Shown: one piece after another, positions 1 through 10,479 of the stretch
Numbering within the stretch: the first letter of the stretch is position 1
How the letters are laid out: the number at the start of each line of letters is the position of its first letter
Source: Annulohypoxylon bovei var. microspora
Taxonomy: Eukaryota; Ascomycota; Sordariomycetes; Xylariales; Hypoxylaceae
Length of the DNA stretch: 23,869 nt
NCBI GenBank assembly: GCA_022836615.1
Contig: MU405465.1
Coordinates: forward strand, 1-23,869
Direction of reading: 5' to 3'
Notes under the pieces: generated by a model
What the model was told of the DNA's origin: nothing
Seen by the model: the letters and a program-made list of their open reading frames with translations, nothing else
Database searches by the model: none
Position numbers and translations under genes: made by a program

Positions 1-1704
1 ATCTTTTATTAAATGTTAAATATATTAAACATTTCGAATTTATAAACGTATTAATAAACTTTTATCCGTTTAATAAAGTTTTAATTAAAAAAAAATGGTA
101 TGTATTTTATTTAAAGTTTCCTTAATATTTATAAATTTTAATATTAATTTTTAAACGTGATTTCGCTTAAAAATTATTCGTTTTCCGAGCACTTTAATAA
201 TTCGTAATTATTTTTAACATTTTAATTATTTTAAACTTTTATAATAATTATTTATAACGTGCCATTTCCATTATTATAATTTAATTAAAATATAATTTAA
301 AATGATGGGTAAGTTATTATAAAGTACTTTATTTTCGTGTAACGGGTACATTTACTTTCCTTTTTAAATTTCTTAAACTTTTAATTTAATTTTTATTATA
401 CTTTTAATAAATTATTATTACTTTAACGTAAACCATTTATTTAATTTATTATTATTATTATTATGGTGGTTAAAATTATATAATTTACTTTATTTATAAT
501 TATGTTTCCATTTTTATTAAGCTTTAATTTTTATTCTTAAGTAATTATTATATTAATAAGGTTAATAACTTTTTAATTAAATGTTTTTTCATATTAAATA
601 ATTATAAAATAATTGTTTTTTTTTTATAATTTAATGCTCTTTTTATTTTAATTATTACGTCGTTAACTTTAATTACCCATTTATTATAATTTTTTTTATT
701 TAACTTTTTCATTATAAAAACGTTTTTTAATTTATTATTTAATTCCACGTTAATATAACCGATTTTATTTTCCCCTTTTTAATGTAACCCGTTAATTAAA
801 ATTAATTTACTTTTAAAATTAACAAAGAAATTATTAAAATATTAAAAAACACTTTAACACATTTTAATTAAATTTTAATAAACGGTTTAAATTAATTATT
901 TATTTTTGAATTTTTTAATTAAAACTTAAATAAAAGCTTAATTATTATATTACTTATTAAGTTTTTTTATATTAAACCATTATATTAAACGTTACCATTT
1001 TTTAATTAAAACCGAAAACATAATTTTTAAGCATTTATTTTTCTTTAATTTAAAGTATATTATATTTTTTAAAATAAAAAAATTTAACATAATTATATAT
1101 ATCGAGAAATCTTTTTATTTATTAATTTAAATTAAATATTTATCTTTAATTAAAATCATTTCTTTAATTTCGTAAAATAAATTAAAATTATTTAATAAAT
1201 TAATTATAAGGTTATTAAAAAAATTATCGAAAAGTTTATATATATTTAAATTATATTAATAAAAAACGATAAATATTATAAGGTTTTAATCGTTTATTAT
1301 TTAAAAAATGTTTATATATTAAGTTGTTATTTAATATAATAAATACTTTTTTAAAAATTTTTATTAATTAAAAAATAATTAATGAAAATATGTGATAATT
1401 TTTATAAATAATAATAAATTTATGTTATATAAAGTTAAAAATAAAGTTATTTTTATTAATAAAAAAAAAGGAAAAAGTAATAATTTTTTATTTTTAAGGT
1501 TACGATATTTATATTTAAAAATGTAAATTAAGTTAATTAATGTGAAAACCTTTTTTATATATATTTTAATAATTTTAACGATTTATTTAAAGTTATTAAT
1601 AATTTTATTATAAAGATTTATGTTTATTACGTTTATAACCATGATGTAAATTTACGTTAATTTTTATTTTAATTAATTTTTTAAGTTTTTAACTTGTAAT
1701 AATA
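1..1704 (-). mobile_element. Ty3/gypsy array unit 1, 5' part only (cut by window edge)
   Basis: This is the leftmost unit of the tandem retrotransposon array and is truncated by the window start. It aligns along its whole length with 5,350-6,975 plus 16,736-16,812 and with 20,463-23,150 (the last interrupted by a small transposon). The differences I checked are transitions. On the minus strand the order is 5' LTR (right end at 1,704), leader, then the gag side of the element. I could not recognise a gag reading frame because every frame is full of TAA stops, as expected after RIP. Assignment to the gag/leader side is inferred from position relative to the reverse transcriptase of the neighbouring units. 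Confidence 0.8.
1541..1704 (-). repeat. LTR of array, copy A (left border approximate)
   Basis: The right border is well supported. In the last array copy, homology stops at the equivalent base (23,150) and unrelated flank begins, while here a C/T-rich tract follows immediately, which is the complement of a polypurine tract. Read on the minus strand the LTR starts TATTATTAC, probably a RIP-altered TGTTATTAC. The left border cannot be fixed because all three copies continue without a break. 1,541 is only a plausible TG-like position. The equivalent LTRs in the other two copies are each broken by a later insertion (target points 1,623-1,627 and 1,553-1,560 in this copy). Confidence 0.6.
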
Positions 1705-1717
1705 CCCTTTTCCCCCG
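1705..1717 (-). other. Polypurine tract of array unit 2
   Basis: On the plus strand this reads as three C, four T, five C and G. On the minus strand it is a purine run directly upstream of the 3' LTR, the expected site for plus-strand DNA priming. The same tract follows the equivalent LTR at 16,813-16,824, with one transition just past it. It fixes both the orientation (minus) and the LTR edge. Confidence 0.75.
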
Positions 1718-1770
1718 TTTTTTAAGGCTTATAATTACAAGGGTTTTTTTATTTATTTTATTTTTTACTT

Positions 1771-1946
1771 TAAATCGTTAATAAAACATTTTTAAAGCTT
1801 TTATATTTTTTAATTTTTTTTAAAGTTTCCACGTTAATTTTATATAACTTTTCCATTTAATTAATATTATTTTATATACGCTTTGTTTTTTGCGCTTGCT
1901 TTTTAATTATAAGATTTTTTTAATAATATATTCGGGGTTTTCGTCG
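1771..1946 (-). pseudogene. Probable chromodomain at pol C-terminus, unit 2
   Basis: This is the last coding remnant before the polypurine tract. One minus-strand frame gives a lysine-rich stretch whose spacing suits a chromodomain: a position where YLVKW would be (now read N-N-I-N-stop-M-E), then a region like W-E-P-x-x-N-L followed by a helix-like tail K-x-F-K-N-V-L. Chromodomains at this place define chromoviruses and are thought to guide integration to histone H3K9-methylated chromatin. Stops sit where Trp or Gln codons would be. The match is weak alone. The position, immediately after integrase and before the 3' LTR, adds support. The same segment recurs at about 16,879-17,054 in unit 3. 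Confidence 0.5.
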
Positions 1947-2499
1947 TTTTAATTAATAAAAGGTGGTAATTAAACGTTATTTTATACTTAGGATGGTAAT
2001 AAATTTATAATTATTAATTTAAGTAATTCGGTATAAAATCATGGTTAAATTCCCGTAAATACATTTAATTTTATTATATAAGGGTTAATTACTTTAATTA
2101 CTTTATATTTTATATATAATTAAAAAAATTTCTTTTTAAATTATAATGTTACGATATTTTTTAAGTTTAATTAAACTTTATCGTTTATTTTATATTTAAG
2201 GTTTTTTAATTAAAATTAATTTATTATACGTTCCATACGTTTTTAAATTATAATTATAATAATTTAAACGTATTCGTTAACTTTTTTAATTTTAATTATA
2301 AAGTCCATAATTTATTATTTTTTAAATGATTTATTTAAAATTTTATTAACGATTTATTCGATTAAATGTACGTAATATTTATACGTTATATAAAAAAGGT
2401 TTAACTTAATTATTATGTTCCGATTATTAATTATTATTATCATTATAAATAATATTTTTAATTAATTAAATTATATGTAAATTAAAAAATATTATAAAT

Positions 2500-3420
2500 A
2501 TATTTATATTTTTTAATTTATTTTTTTTATAAACTTATTAATTTTTAAATTAAAAGTAATGGATAAATGTTATACCATTTTTATTAATTCATAAAATTTT
2601 ATTTAAAATGTGTTCGTTTAATTGTTTTTTTAATTTAATATTACCGCCGTGGGGAAGTTATGATATTTAACGTGGGTATATATAAACTTTATAACACACA
2701 CTTTAATTTTCATGGTATTTATTACTTTTAATAAAACCCATTTTAATAACCGGTAAATAACCACCATTAAATATTAAGGGTTTTTTTTTTTATTAATATT
2801 TTTATTATAAAATCGATGGATAATTTTAAAAAATAACGATTAAAGATAAATAAAGGTTTTAATAACCTTTTTCGTTAAGTTTATTAAACATAAATTTAAT
2901 TATAAACATCGTAATTTTTATAAAACTTTTGTATATTTTGTTTTATAATTAATTAATAAAAGGATTTTAAAGTAATTATAATAATATTATTTTTTTTTAA
3001 ATAATTTATAATATAAAAATCGTGGATATTTTAAATTATAACCGTTTTAAAAGGTTTTTAATCCGGTATTCATGTTTATTTTTTAAATAATACGATTCTT
3101 TTATTATTTAAATTACATTTAATAATTAAAACTTTATAATCTTTAAAAATTAACGGGAAATAACGATTACTTTTATTAATAATTTTATAAATCGTTTTAA
3201 AGTTTATATTTTTAACGATTTTTTAATTTTATAAAGTTTATAAGTTTTTATTATAAAAATTTTTTTTTCCGGTGGGTATAATTATAAGGTTTTAATTCGG
3301 TATTACTTCCTTTTTTAATACCTTAATAACATTTATTAAAAATATTTAAATGTTTATTATTATTATTTTTATTAAAAATAATTATTTTTATTTAAATAAA
3401 CGTTATATATGGTTTACCAT
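2500..3420 (-). pseudogene. Degenerate integrase, unit 2
   Basis: Integrase joins the element DNA to the host chromosome. Read on the minus strand, the catalytic core shows YLMVVIYRLLKW near 2,783-2,750, the counterpart of the family's VVIDRLxK block with its Asp codon changed. Further on comes the block corresponding to H-G-x-P-x-x-x-x-S-D-R. The second catalytic Asp is now Asn (codon 2,633-2,635), and exactly 36 codons later the catalytic Glu is now Lys (about 2,525-2,527), so the D-35-E spacing is preserved while both residues are lost. A possible remnant of the zinc-binding end, with one Cys and a KPYNYTH string, lies near 3,260-3,360. Frame shifts and stops occur throughout. Confidence 0.8.
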
Positions 3421-3680
3421 TTTCTTATCCTTTTAATTTATTAAAATATTTTAACTTTATTTTAATAAAGCATTAAATCATTTTATTTTTTTATTAATTT
3501 AATACTTTATAATGAAATTAAATTTTAATAAAGTTTATTTTTAACGTATTTAACGTTTATTTAATTTACGGGTAATTATGAAATATTTTAAGTTTTTATA
3601 ATTTATGAAAATTATAAAAAGTTTAACCATTTTTTATAATTTTTTTTATTATACTTTTATTAATTTAATAATTATTAAAA

Positions 3681-4047
3681 GCTTTTTATTATATATTTTA
3701 TAATTATATTTAATTAATAATAACTTTATTAAATAATAAATTATAAATCTTAATATCCCATTATAATTTTTTTATAAAAAGTAAGCTTTTAAAATTTATT
3801 TTAAATAATTTACTTTTAAATATATTTTTTAATTAAAGTTTTAATGAATTAAAATTAATGTGGTAATAAATAAATGTTTTAATTTTTTAAATGTTACATT
3901 TACTTTTTACTTTCACTTAAAAAAAGCCCCTTTTTTCATTAAAGTGGTTAAAAGGATAATTAATTTATTAAATTTTTTAATAAATATTTTATAAAAGTTT
4001 ACGAATTTTAAAAAATTGTAAATTCTTTGTACATTCATGGGTGGTTT
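3681..4047 (-). pseudogene. Degenerate RT thumb and RNase H, unit 2
   Basis: This continues the reverse transcriptase frame. The first part keeps the pattern K-E-F-x-x-F-x-x-S-x-x-F-I-K-Y (family: K-E-v-q-S-F-L-G-F-x-N-F-Y-R-x-F-I). It then reads P-L-stop-stop-K-K-G, where the family has P-L-T-x-L-T-K-K-G, followed by H-L-K, and a segment near the end that fits the family's A-E-x-N-Y-x-I-x-D-K-E block (here L-N-I-I-I-K-Y). RNase H removes the RNA strand of the RNA:DNA hybrid. Many Gln and Trp positions are TAA, which fits RIP acting on CAA/CAG and TGG codons. The assignment rests on order after the reverse transcriptase and on the retained spacing. Confidence 0.75.
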
Positions 4048-4620
4048 TTACTTTTTAATGGTTATAACTTTATTAAAATTTACTTTAATTTTTTTTTTTA
4101 TTATAATAATAAAACTTAAGTATTTAATTTCCTTTATAATAAAAAAGCATTTAAAAAAATTTAACTTTAAATTAACGTTATTAAAACGTTTTAACACCGT
4201 TTTAACCTTATTTATGTAATTTTTATAAAACTTATTTAAATAAATTATCACGTTATTTATATATGTTAAATAATAATTATTTAAAAGGTTAAATAAAGTT
4301 TTATTAATATAACGTTAAAACGCCGTTAACGTTTCGTATAATTTAAAAGGTGTAATTAATCATTTAAAAGTTTTAAATTAAATACGAAAAACGGTTTTCC
4401 ATTTATTTTTTTTTTTTATTTATAACTTATGAAATGTAACTTTAATGTTAATTTTAATTAACCATTTAACTTTATAAAAAAATTATAAGGTTTTTTTAAT
4501 TAATGGTAATAAATAATAATTACGTGTTAAAATAACGTTAAAAACCTTGTAATTTATATAAAATTAAAAACTGTTTTTTAATTTTTTTACGAATAATACC
4601 GGTGCTTTTTTTAATGAATT
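4048..4620 (-). pseudogene. Degenerate Ty3/gypsy reverse transcriptase, unit 2
   Basis: This is the clearest coding relic of the array. In one minus-strand frame the conserved blocks appear in order: APVLFVKK (4,600 region); a DYR-x-LN-x-I-T-R block as NYKVFNVILTR; YPLPLI as YLLPLI; KWFTKIDI as KWLIKINI (first catalytic Asp changed to Asn, 4,447-4,449); the WKTAFRT block as WKTVFR; TPFGL as TPFKL (about 4,355-4,340); TFQRYINKTL as TAF-stop-RYINKTL; and the YxDD box as YINN (4,263-4,252). The tail contains NLKLNFFKCFF and EIKYLSF, matching the family's L-x-L-x-x-x-K-C-x-F and K-Y-L-G-F. A 67-codon stop-free stretch (4,251-4,048) is only the last part of this domain. Both polymerase active-site Asp codons are Asn, so it is inactive. 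Confidence 0.95.
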
Positions 4621-6888
4621 ATTAACCTTAATCCACCTTTTATTTAATAAGTTTATTAAAGTTTTTCATAACATTAAAAACTTTTCTTTTAATATGCTAT
4701 ATAAAAGCTTTTATAAAATTTTTTTTTTTTTATTTTAATTATTTTTTTATAAGTTAATTTTAGTGTTTAACTTTAATTTTAATAATAATAACGTTATATT
4801 TTTATTATTTAAGAAATTTTTAATTTAATTTTTTAATTCATTAAGTAACACTTTTTAAATTTAATTAATTATAAACTTTTTTTTTTTTTAATGTAATATT
4901 AATATTTTATATAATGGTATTAAAAACTTAAACGTTTTCATTATTTTTCTTATATTAACGTTTTTTTTTTTAAGTTATAAATGTTAAAAACATATTTTTT
5001 ATTATATGCTTAACTTCTTTAATTTATAAACACTTTATTTTAACGTTATAAGGTATTTAAATGATGTTTTAACCTTTTTTATATATTATTAAGTTATGTT
5101 TTTTTAAACTTATTTTAATCGATTTTTTTTTTACCTTATAAATAACATTATTTTATTTTATTTACGGTTTTTTTAATATTAAAAAAAATGCGAAATTTAA
5201 AATAATATAACTTTATATTTGTTTTTTCTTACCATTTATATCGATTTCCGTATGTATAAACGTATTAATTATATAAAATTCCTTATTTTTAATTAATTTT
5301 AATTTTTTCTTTTAAATAAATATATGTAATAACTTTATTTATCGTATAAATCTTTTATTAAATGTTAAATATATTAAACATTTTAAATTTATAAATATAT
5401 TAATAAACTTTTATTTATTTAATAAGGTTTCGATTAAAAAAGAAATAATATACATTTTATTTAAAATTTCTTTAATATTTATAAATTTTAATATTAACCT
5501 TTAAACGCGACTTTATTTAAAAGTTATTCGTTTTTTAAACATTTTAATAATTTATAATTATTTTTAACATTTCGATTATTTTAAGCTTTTATGGTAACCA
5601 TTTATGGTATACCATTTTTATTATTACAATTTAATTAAAGTGTGGTTTAAAATAATAAGTAAATTATTACAAAATGTTTTATTTTTATATAATAAATATA
5701 CTTGTTTTTTTTTTAAATTTCTTAAACTTTTAATTTAATTTTTATTATACTTTTAATAAGTTATTATTACTTTAATACAAGTTATTTACTTAATTTATTA
5801 TTATAATTATCGCGGTGGTTAAAGTTATATAATTTACTTTATTTATAACCATGTTTTTATTTTTATTAAATTTTAATTTTTATTTTTAAGTAATTATTAT
5901 ATTAATAAAATTAACGGCCTTTTAATTAAATGTTCCTTTATATTAAATAATTATAAAATAATTATTTTTTTTTTATAATTTAATGCCCTTTTTATTTTAA
6001 CCGTTACATTATTAACTTTAATTATTTATTTATTATAATCTTTTTTATTTAATTTTTTTATTATAAAAACATTCTTTAATTTATTATTTAACCCCACATT
6101 AATATAATTAATTTTATTTTCCCTTTTTTAATATAATTTATTAATTAAAATTAACTTGTTTTTAAAATTAATAAAGAAATTATTAAAATATTAAAAAACA
6201 CTTTAATACATTTTAATTAAGTTTCGGTAAATGGTTTAAATTAATTATTTATTTTTAAATTTTTCGATTAAAATTTAAATAAAAGCTTAATTATTATATT
6301 ACTCATTAAGCTTTTTTATGTTAAACCATTATATTAAGTGTTATTATTTTTTAATTAAAATTAAAAATATAATTTTTAAATATTTATTTTTTTTTAATTT
6401 AAAATATATTATATTTTTTAAAATAAAAAAATTTAATATAATTATATATATTAAAAAATCCTTTTATTCATTAATTTAAATTAAATATTTATTTTTAATT
6501 AAAATTATTTTTTTAATTTTATAAAACGAATTAAAATTATTTAATAAATTAATTATAAGGTTATTAAAAAAATTATCGAAGAATTTATATATATTTAAAT
6601 TATATTAATAAAAAATAATAAATATTATAAAATTTTAATTACTTATTATTTAAAAAGTGTTTATATATTAAGTTATTATTTAATATAATAAACGTTTTTT
6701 TAAAAATTTTTATTAATTAAAAAATAATTAATAAAAATATATGATAATTTTTATAAATAATAATAAACTTATATTATATAAAATTAAAAATAAAGTTATT
6801 TTTATTAATAAAAGAAAAAAAAAAATAATAACCTTTCATTTTTAAAGTTATAATATTTATGCTTAAAAATATAAATTAAATTAATTAA
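4621..6888 (-). pseudogene. Gag/protease side of unit 2, unrecognisable
   Basis: By position between the reverse transcriptase and the 5' LTR this should hold gag and protease. I could not identify either: every frame is broken by stops roughly every ten codons, and no zinc knuckle or D-S/T-G motif is visible. It is homologous to 1-1,540 (from 5,350 on) and to about 19,734-22,010 in the other units, which confirms that it belongs to the element and is not host sequence. Confidence 0.55.
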
Positions 6889-6975
6889 TGTGGAAACCCT
6901 TTTTATATATATTTTAATAATTTTAATAATTTATTTAAAGTTATTAATAATTTCATTATAAAAATTTACATTTAT
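6889..6975 (-). repeat. LTR of array, copy B, left half
   Basis: This segment matches 1,541-1,627 of copy A and then stops exactly at the nested element. The remainder resumes after the second TTTAT at 16,731-16,735 and runs to 16,812. The left border is as uncertain as in copy A. Confidence 0.6.
6971..6975. repeat. Target site duplication TTTAT (left)
   Basis: TTTAT sits directly before the left LTR of the nested element, and the identical TTTAT follows the right LTR (16,731-16,735). The uninterrupted array copy A has a single TTTAT at the equivalent place (1,623-1,627). Five base pairs is the usual duplication size for Ty3/gypsy integrase. Confidence 0.92.
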
Positions 6976-7130
6976 TATCATGGCATATTCACAAGTTATA
7001 ATGTGAATATTATATAAGCATAAAATAAGTTCTTTTAATTATTATAAAGTAAAAATTATTTTATTTAAAAGTTATTTTATAAAAAAAAGGTTTTAAAATA
7101 AAAATTAAGCAAATTATAATTACCATATTA
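6976..7130 (-). repeat. 3' LTR of nested element
   Basis: It is 155 bp and aligns without gaps to 16,576-16,730. I count 18 differences by eye, all transitions. The outer ends read TATCAT on the left and CATATTA on the right. The sister copy ends in TATCA, so the original was probably bounded by TG and CA. The small LTR leaves little room for U3, R and U5, and I could not assign a TATA box or polyadenylation signal. Confidence 0.95.
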
Positions 7131-7146
7131 AATTCTCCCCTTCCTA
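7131..7146 (-). other. Polypurine tract of nested element
   Basis: The plus strand is AATTCTCCCCTTCCTA directly after the LTR. On the minus strand this is a G/A run (AGGAAGGGGAGAATT) immediately upstream of the 3' LTR. That position is expected for the plus-strand primer of an LTR element, and it sets the orientation. Confidence 0.85.
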
Positions 7147-8160
7147 AGGAAAGAACGAAACGTCCTCGTTTTATTTCCTTTATAAATTATTTTTATTATC
7201 CTTTTTTTCCTCATTTTTTTAAATCTCCTTTTATAATTATAATAATATTTTTAAATATTTTACAAAAACTTTTCTTAATTTTCTTATTGTTTTTTTAACA
7301 TTTTTTAAGTCTTAATAAAAATCATTAACAATTCTTCGGATTTATTACTTTGCGTTTAAAATTCTTACGTAAATATTTACCGTTTTTTTAAAAAGGCTTA
7401 ATGCTTTTTGTTTAATTTTCATTTAATCTTCTTTTATTTTTAACCTTTTTATAAGTGGCTCGTCTTTTCGTTTTAAGGGGAGGCGTTTTTGTGATTACTT
7501 AATGTTTCCTAATAAGAACCTTGTTTTATCGTTTTTAATGCGTGGCATGGATTTTTTATATTAATTTTTTTAAAAAGAAAGCGTTATACGATTTATATAT
7601 AATAAGATTATTTAACGTAAACCACAATTATTAAATTATTTTAAAACATAAAATAAAATATAACCGAAACCTCTTGCCACATCCTTATAAATTTATAAAG
7701 TTATTAATTAATAAAAAGTTATTTTATTAAATTTTAACGTAACCTTATTATTCTACCTTCCGTTTTAAGCTTTATTACATATTATAAGGACGTTTTTTAC
7801 GCTTATTTAAATTTTTATATTACTTAAATATTTATTTAACTAAATTTATACGAGATGGTGGATAATCTTTTCCAAATTTAAATTTAATATTAAAGGGAAT
7901 TTTATAATTACTCATGTTTAATATTCCTTAAAATTACTTACTCCTAACATTAATTGTTACTAGTTTTTTAATAATTGCCGTTTTTTTTTTATTCGTATTT
8001 TAAACGTTATAAGAATATTTAACCACATAATTTTATCCAAACGATTTTTTATTTCTTTTTTTCAAAATTCTCATTCTTCGTCCAACATAATAACTTCCCC
8101 TTCATATAAAAACACATCATTATTAAAATACCTTAATTATACGTTCTTATTTTTTCTTTT
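7147..8160 (-). other. 3' region of nested element, function unknown
   Basis: This lies between pol and the 3' LTR. The plus strand is rich in C and T, so the minus strand is purine-rich like the pol region. One minus-strand frame from about 7,560 down to 7,150 has fewer stops than the composition would predict and encodes a Lys/Arg-rich stretch beginning near MPRIKNDKTRF. It may be the remnant of an extra short frame downstream of pol, but it matches nothing I recognise. The rest holds no visible gene. A few higher-GC patches survive (about 7,440-7,560). Confidence 0.35.
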
Positions 8161-8720
8161 TACCATATTTATTTCCTGCAAACAATTAATAAAATTAAAC
8201 GTAAATAAATGTTTAATTAATTATTTAAAAACAAATATAAATAAATTTAATTTAATTAAATTAAAGTTAATAAAAATAAATAATTATAAATGAAATAAAT
8301 CCTTAAAAGAAAAATCTGGCTTAATTAATATAAGGTTATTACAAATAAATAAACATTAATGAAATTTATTCTTTGAAAGCAATTAATGGAATTTATTCCT
8401 TAAAAACAAGCGTAAACGAATTTCCTTTTCTAAATATAAATATAAATAAACAAGAATTAAATAAAAATATTATGGTTAAAATAAAACTGTTTAAAAGAAA
8501 ATATATTCGAAATTATAATTAAAAGAAAATTAAAAACGAAGTTATAACTAAGGAATTAAATAAGAATATTATAATAGAAAAGATGATATTTAAAGAAAAT
8601 AAAAACGAAGTTATAATTAAAGAAAATATGAAAAGAAAAGGGATTTCAAATAAATAAATACATATTAAATAATAAATATTAATTTAAACGTTAATTAAAT
8701 TAAAAATATTTAATCGTTCT
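8161..8720. repeat. A/G-rich block with short direct repeats in nested element
   Basis: Here the purine-rich strand switches to plus, unlike the segments on either side. Short imperfect direct repeats are visible. A 27-bp unit (ATTAATGAAATTTATTCTTT...) begins at 8,355 and repeats at 8,382, with a weaker relative near 8,290. A 22-bp unit starting AAAAACGAAGTTATAA occurs at 8,532-8,553 and 8,601-8,622. A GAATTAAATAAxAATATTA motif occurs near 8,453 and 8,552. No coding frame was recognised. It is probably non-coding spacer downstream of pol. Confidence 0.5.
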
Positions 8721-8829
8721 TATTTATTTTTTTATTCCGCAAGGTAATTACATTTATATATTAGTTTTTAAGATTATTTTAACGATTCGTCCCATTTTTT
8801 TATTTTCCTTTTATAAAATGTTATTTCTT

Positions 8830-9090
8830 AACGCTTCGTTAACTTGATCCTCTTAAACATTTTTTTTTACCTTTAATTCTTCGAAAGTCATTTTATACTT
8901 CTAATTATATTTCCACATTAACTTTAATACGTTTTCCATTAAAAACTTTCGTAAATATTATTAATTATATATTGCTTCGTAACCTTTTTAATAAACTAAA
9001 TACTCGAGGGTATACTTCCTTTTTACTTTATTAACTTTTCTTTTTAAAAGCTCTTTAATTTCGAACAATTTCCATTCCTCGTTATTTCCA
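8830..9090 (-). pseudogene. Chromodomain and pol C-terminus of nested element
   Basis: In one minus-strand frame the chromodomain is readable for about 60 residues. It opens with EEWKLFEIKELL, then basic residues, then YTLEYLVY-stop-KGYEAIYN with two stops, then YLRKFL and a helix KLMWKYN. The family pattern is E-x-x-x-I-L-D ... Y-L-V-K-W-K-G-Y ... N-x-W-x-x-x-x-x-L. The stops fall exactly on the aromatic-cage Trp positions (TGG to TAA). A chromodomain at the integrase C-terminus marks a chromovirus and is thought to bind methylated histone H3 and steer insertion into heterochromatin, which suits this element's place inside another silenced element. The frame runs on to about 8,830. Confidence 0.85.
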
Positions 9091-9299
9091 TTTACCTAAA
9101 CCTATCCAGGTTATAATTTCCTTTTTTAGAAAATGTTTTTTTTAAATAATTTTAAAATTAATTATAAAACCGATACCATTTAATAAATTCGTTAATGTTA
9201 AGGGAAATTTAATTTATAAACTAATTCTTTAACCTTTTTAATTATTATTAATAATTTAATTCTTTATTCCAACCATTTTCTGGCAAGTTTTTTAAATAA

Positions 9300-10200
9300 A
9301 TAATATCCTTTATATAATTTTAAATATACCTTTTCATCGACATTAAATTTTCGAAGATTATATTTATCATCGTATTATATTTTATTAATTATTACCGCAA
9401 AGTTTATTATTATTACGGTTTTTTATTAATATACATTCCTTAAAGTTTCGAAATTTATTACGTTATATGGTACTTTTAAAATTAATACCATTATAATTGG
9501 CTTGAAATTTAAAATTATTTCATTTAAAAATTTTTTTAAAACAAATAATTTTATATTATTCAAATTATGTTACAAAGATAAAATTATAAAATTTTATAAA
9601 ATTATTAATAATAATATATGAAATTAAATATTTATTTTTATATTTTAATTACATTTCTCGCTTTATCCATTTATTTGCAAATGTTATATTATTAAAAAGT
9701 TTTATACGGTTCTTATTTTTAAGAATATAATTTACTAAACTTTTAAAAGGAACTTCTTATTTCGATCTAAGATTATTTTTCTTAATATTCCTTAATTATA
9801 TAATAATAAGCATTTAAAATATACTTCCGCTTATTCCTTAGTTATATATTAAGAGTTTCCTGGGATTAAGATTATTTTTTTAAAAAACTTACAAGTATTT
9901 GTTATTAAAGCATTATAATAATCGTAACTTAACATTTTTTAAAACATGTTTTCCGATAAAACTTTAAGTAATTTTATAATAAAATCCATCGCCATTATGT
10001 GATATAATATTAATTCACTTTCAATAAAATATAAATAACCTAATGGTTTTTTTTTATTTATTTTATTTTTAATATATTTTAAATAATAATTTAAATAATT
10101 ATATAATTAATTAAAAAAATTATTAATTATTAAATCTTTTAATTCCATTGCTATTCTTTAAAAGTTAAAATAATGTTTTTCGTTATAAACTTATTAAAAA
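9300..10200 (-). pseudogene. Degenerate integrase of nested element
   Basis: This is a good relic of the Ty3/gypsy integrase in one continuous minus-strand frame with in-frame stops. The zinc-binding part keeps its spacing but has lost ligands: the HH site reads YNEKHYF (about 10,186-10,165) and the CxxC site reads YLKY (about 10,095-10,075). The core shows MAMDF with the first catalytic Asp intact (9,984-9,986), TCKF, ILIPG, then LDRNKKFL with the second Asp intact (9,765-9,767), and NG-stop-SEKCN with the Glu intact (9,657-9,659). The second Asp and the Glu are 36 codons apart, the D-35-E spacing. So the three catalytic residues survive, although stops and zinc-ligand changes kill the protein. 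The C-terminal part leads into the chromodomain. Confidence 0.93.
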
Positions 10201-10479
10201 ATCCGTTAAACATATAATGCCGAAATGATTAATTTCCTTTATCTTTTTTTAATAATGTAATATAATAATTTATTTTCGATATTAAATTTTCTTTTTTTCA
10301 TTCATGGCTTTTTTTTCAAATTTCGTAAAATCTTTTTATACTTTCCATTTTTTTAATATCCTTTTTAATAATTCTTCTTAAAATTCTATACTTAAACAAA
10401 TTTTATTTAATAAAAACGTAAAATAATTTATTAAATTATTTAATTCGCTTTTAATTTCATTATTTTTTTTTTTTTTATC

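Larger units (their letters stand above)
1705..6975 (-). mobile_element. Ty3/gypsy array unit 2 (chromovirus-like), main part
   Basis: This is the internal region of a degenerate Ty3/gypsy element plus the left half of its 5' LTR. The other half of that LTR is at 16,736-16,812, displaced by the nested element. Minus-strand order is: leader and gag side (about 6,880 down to 4,700), reverse transcriptase, RNase H, integrase, probable chromodomain, polypurine tract, 3' LTR. The unit length of about 5.35 kb including one LTR is near that of known fungal chromoviruses such as MAGGY, and the reverse transcriptase blocks resemble that general group. Gag and protease were not recognised. All frames carry many stops, so the unit is dead. 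Confidence 0.9.

Noticed and set aside
440..466. TTA microsatellite
   Set aside because: It is a short simple run inside the array. The copy at 5,790-5,812 is broken by transitions, so it is ordinary low complexity.
4037..4219. Plus-strand open frame of 60 codons
   Set aside because: It lies antisense over the reverse transcriptase relic of unit 2. The frame is low-complexity Phe/Leu/Ile/Lys sequence produced by AT-rich complement, with no counterpart family.
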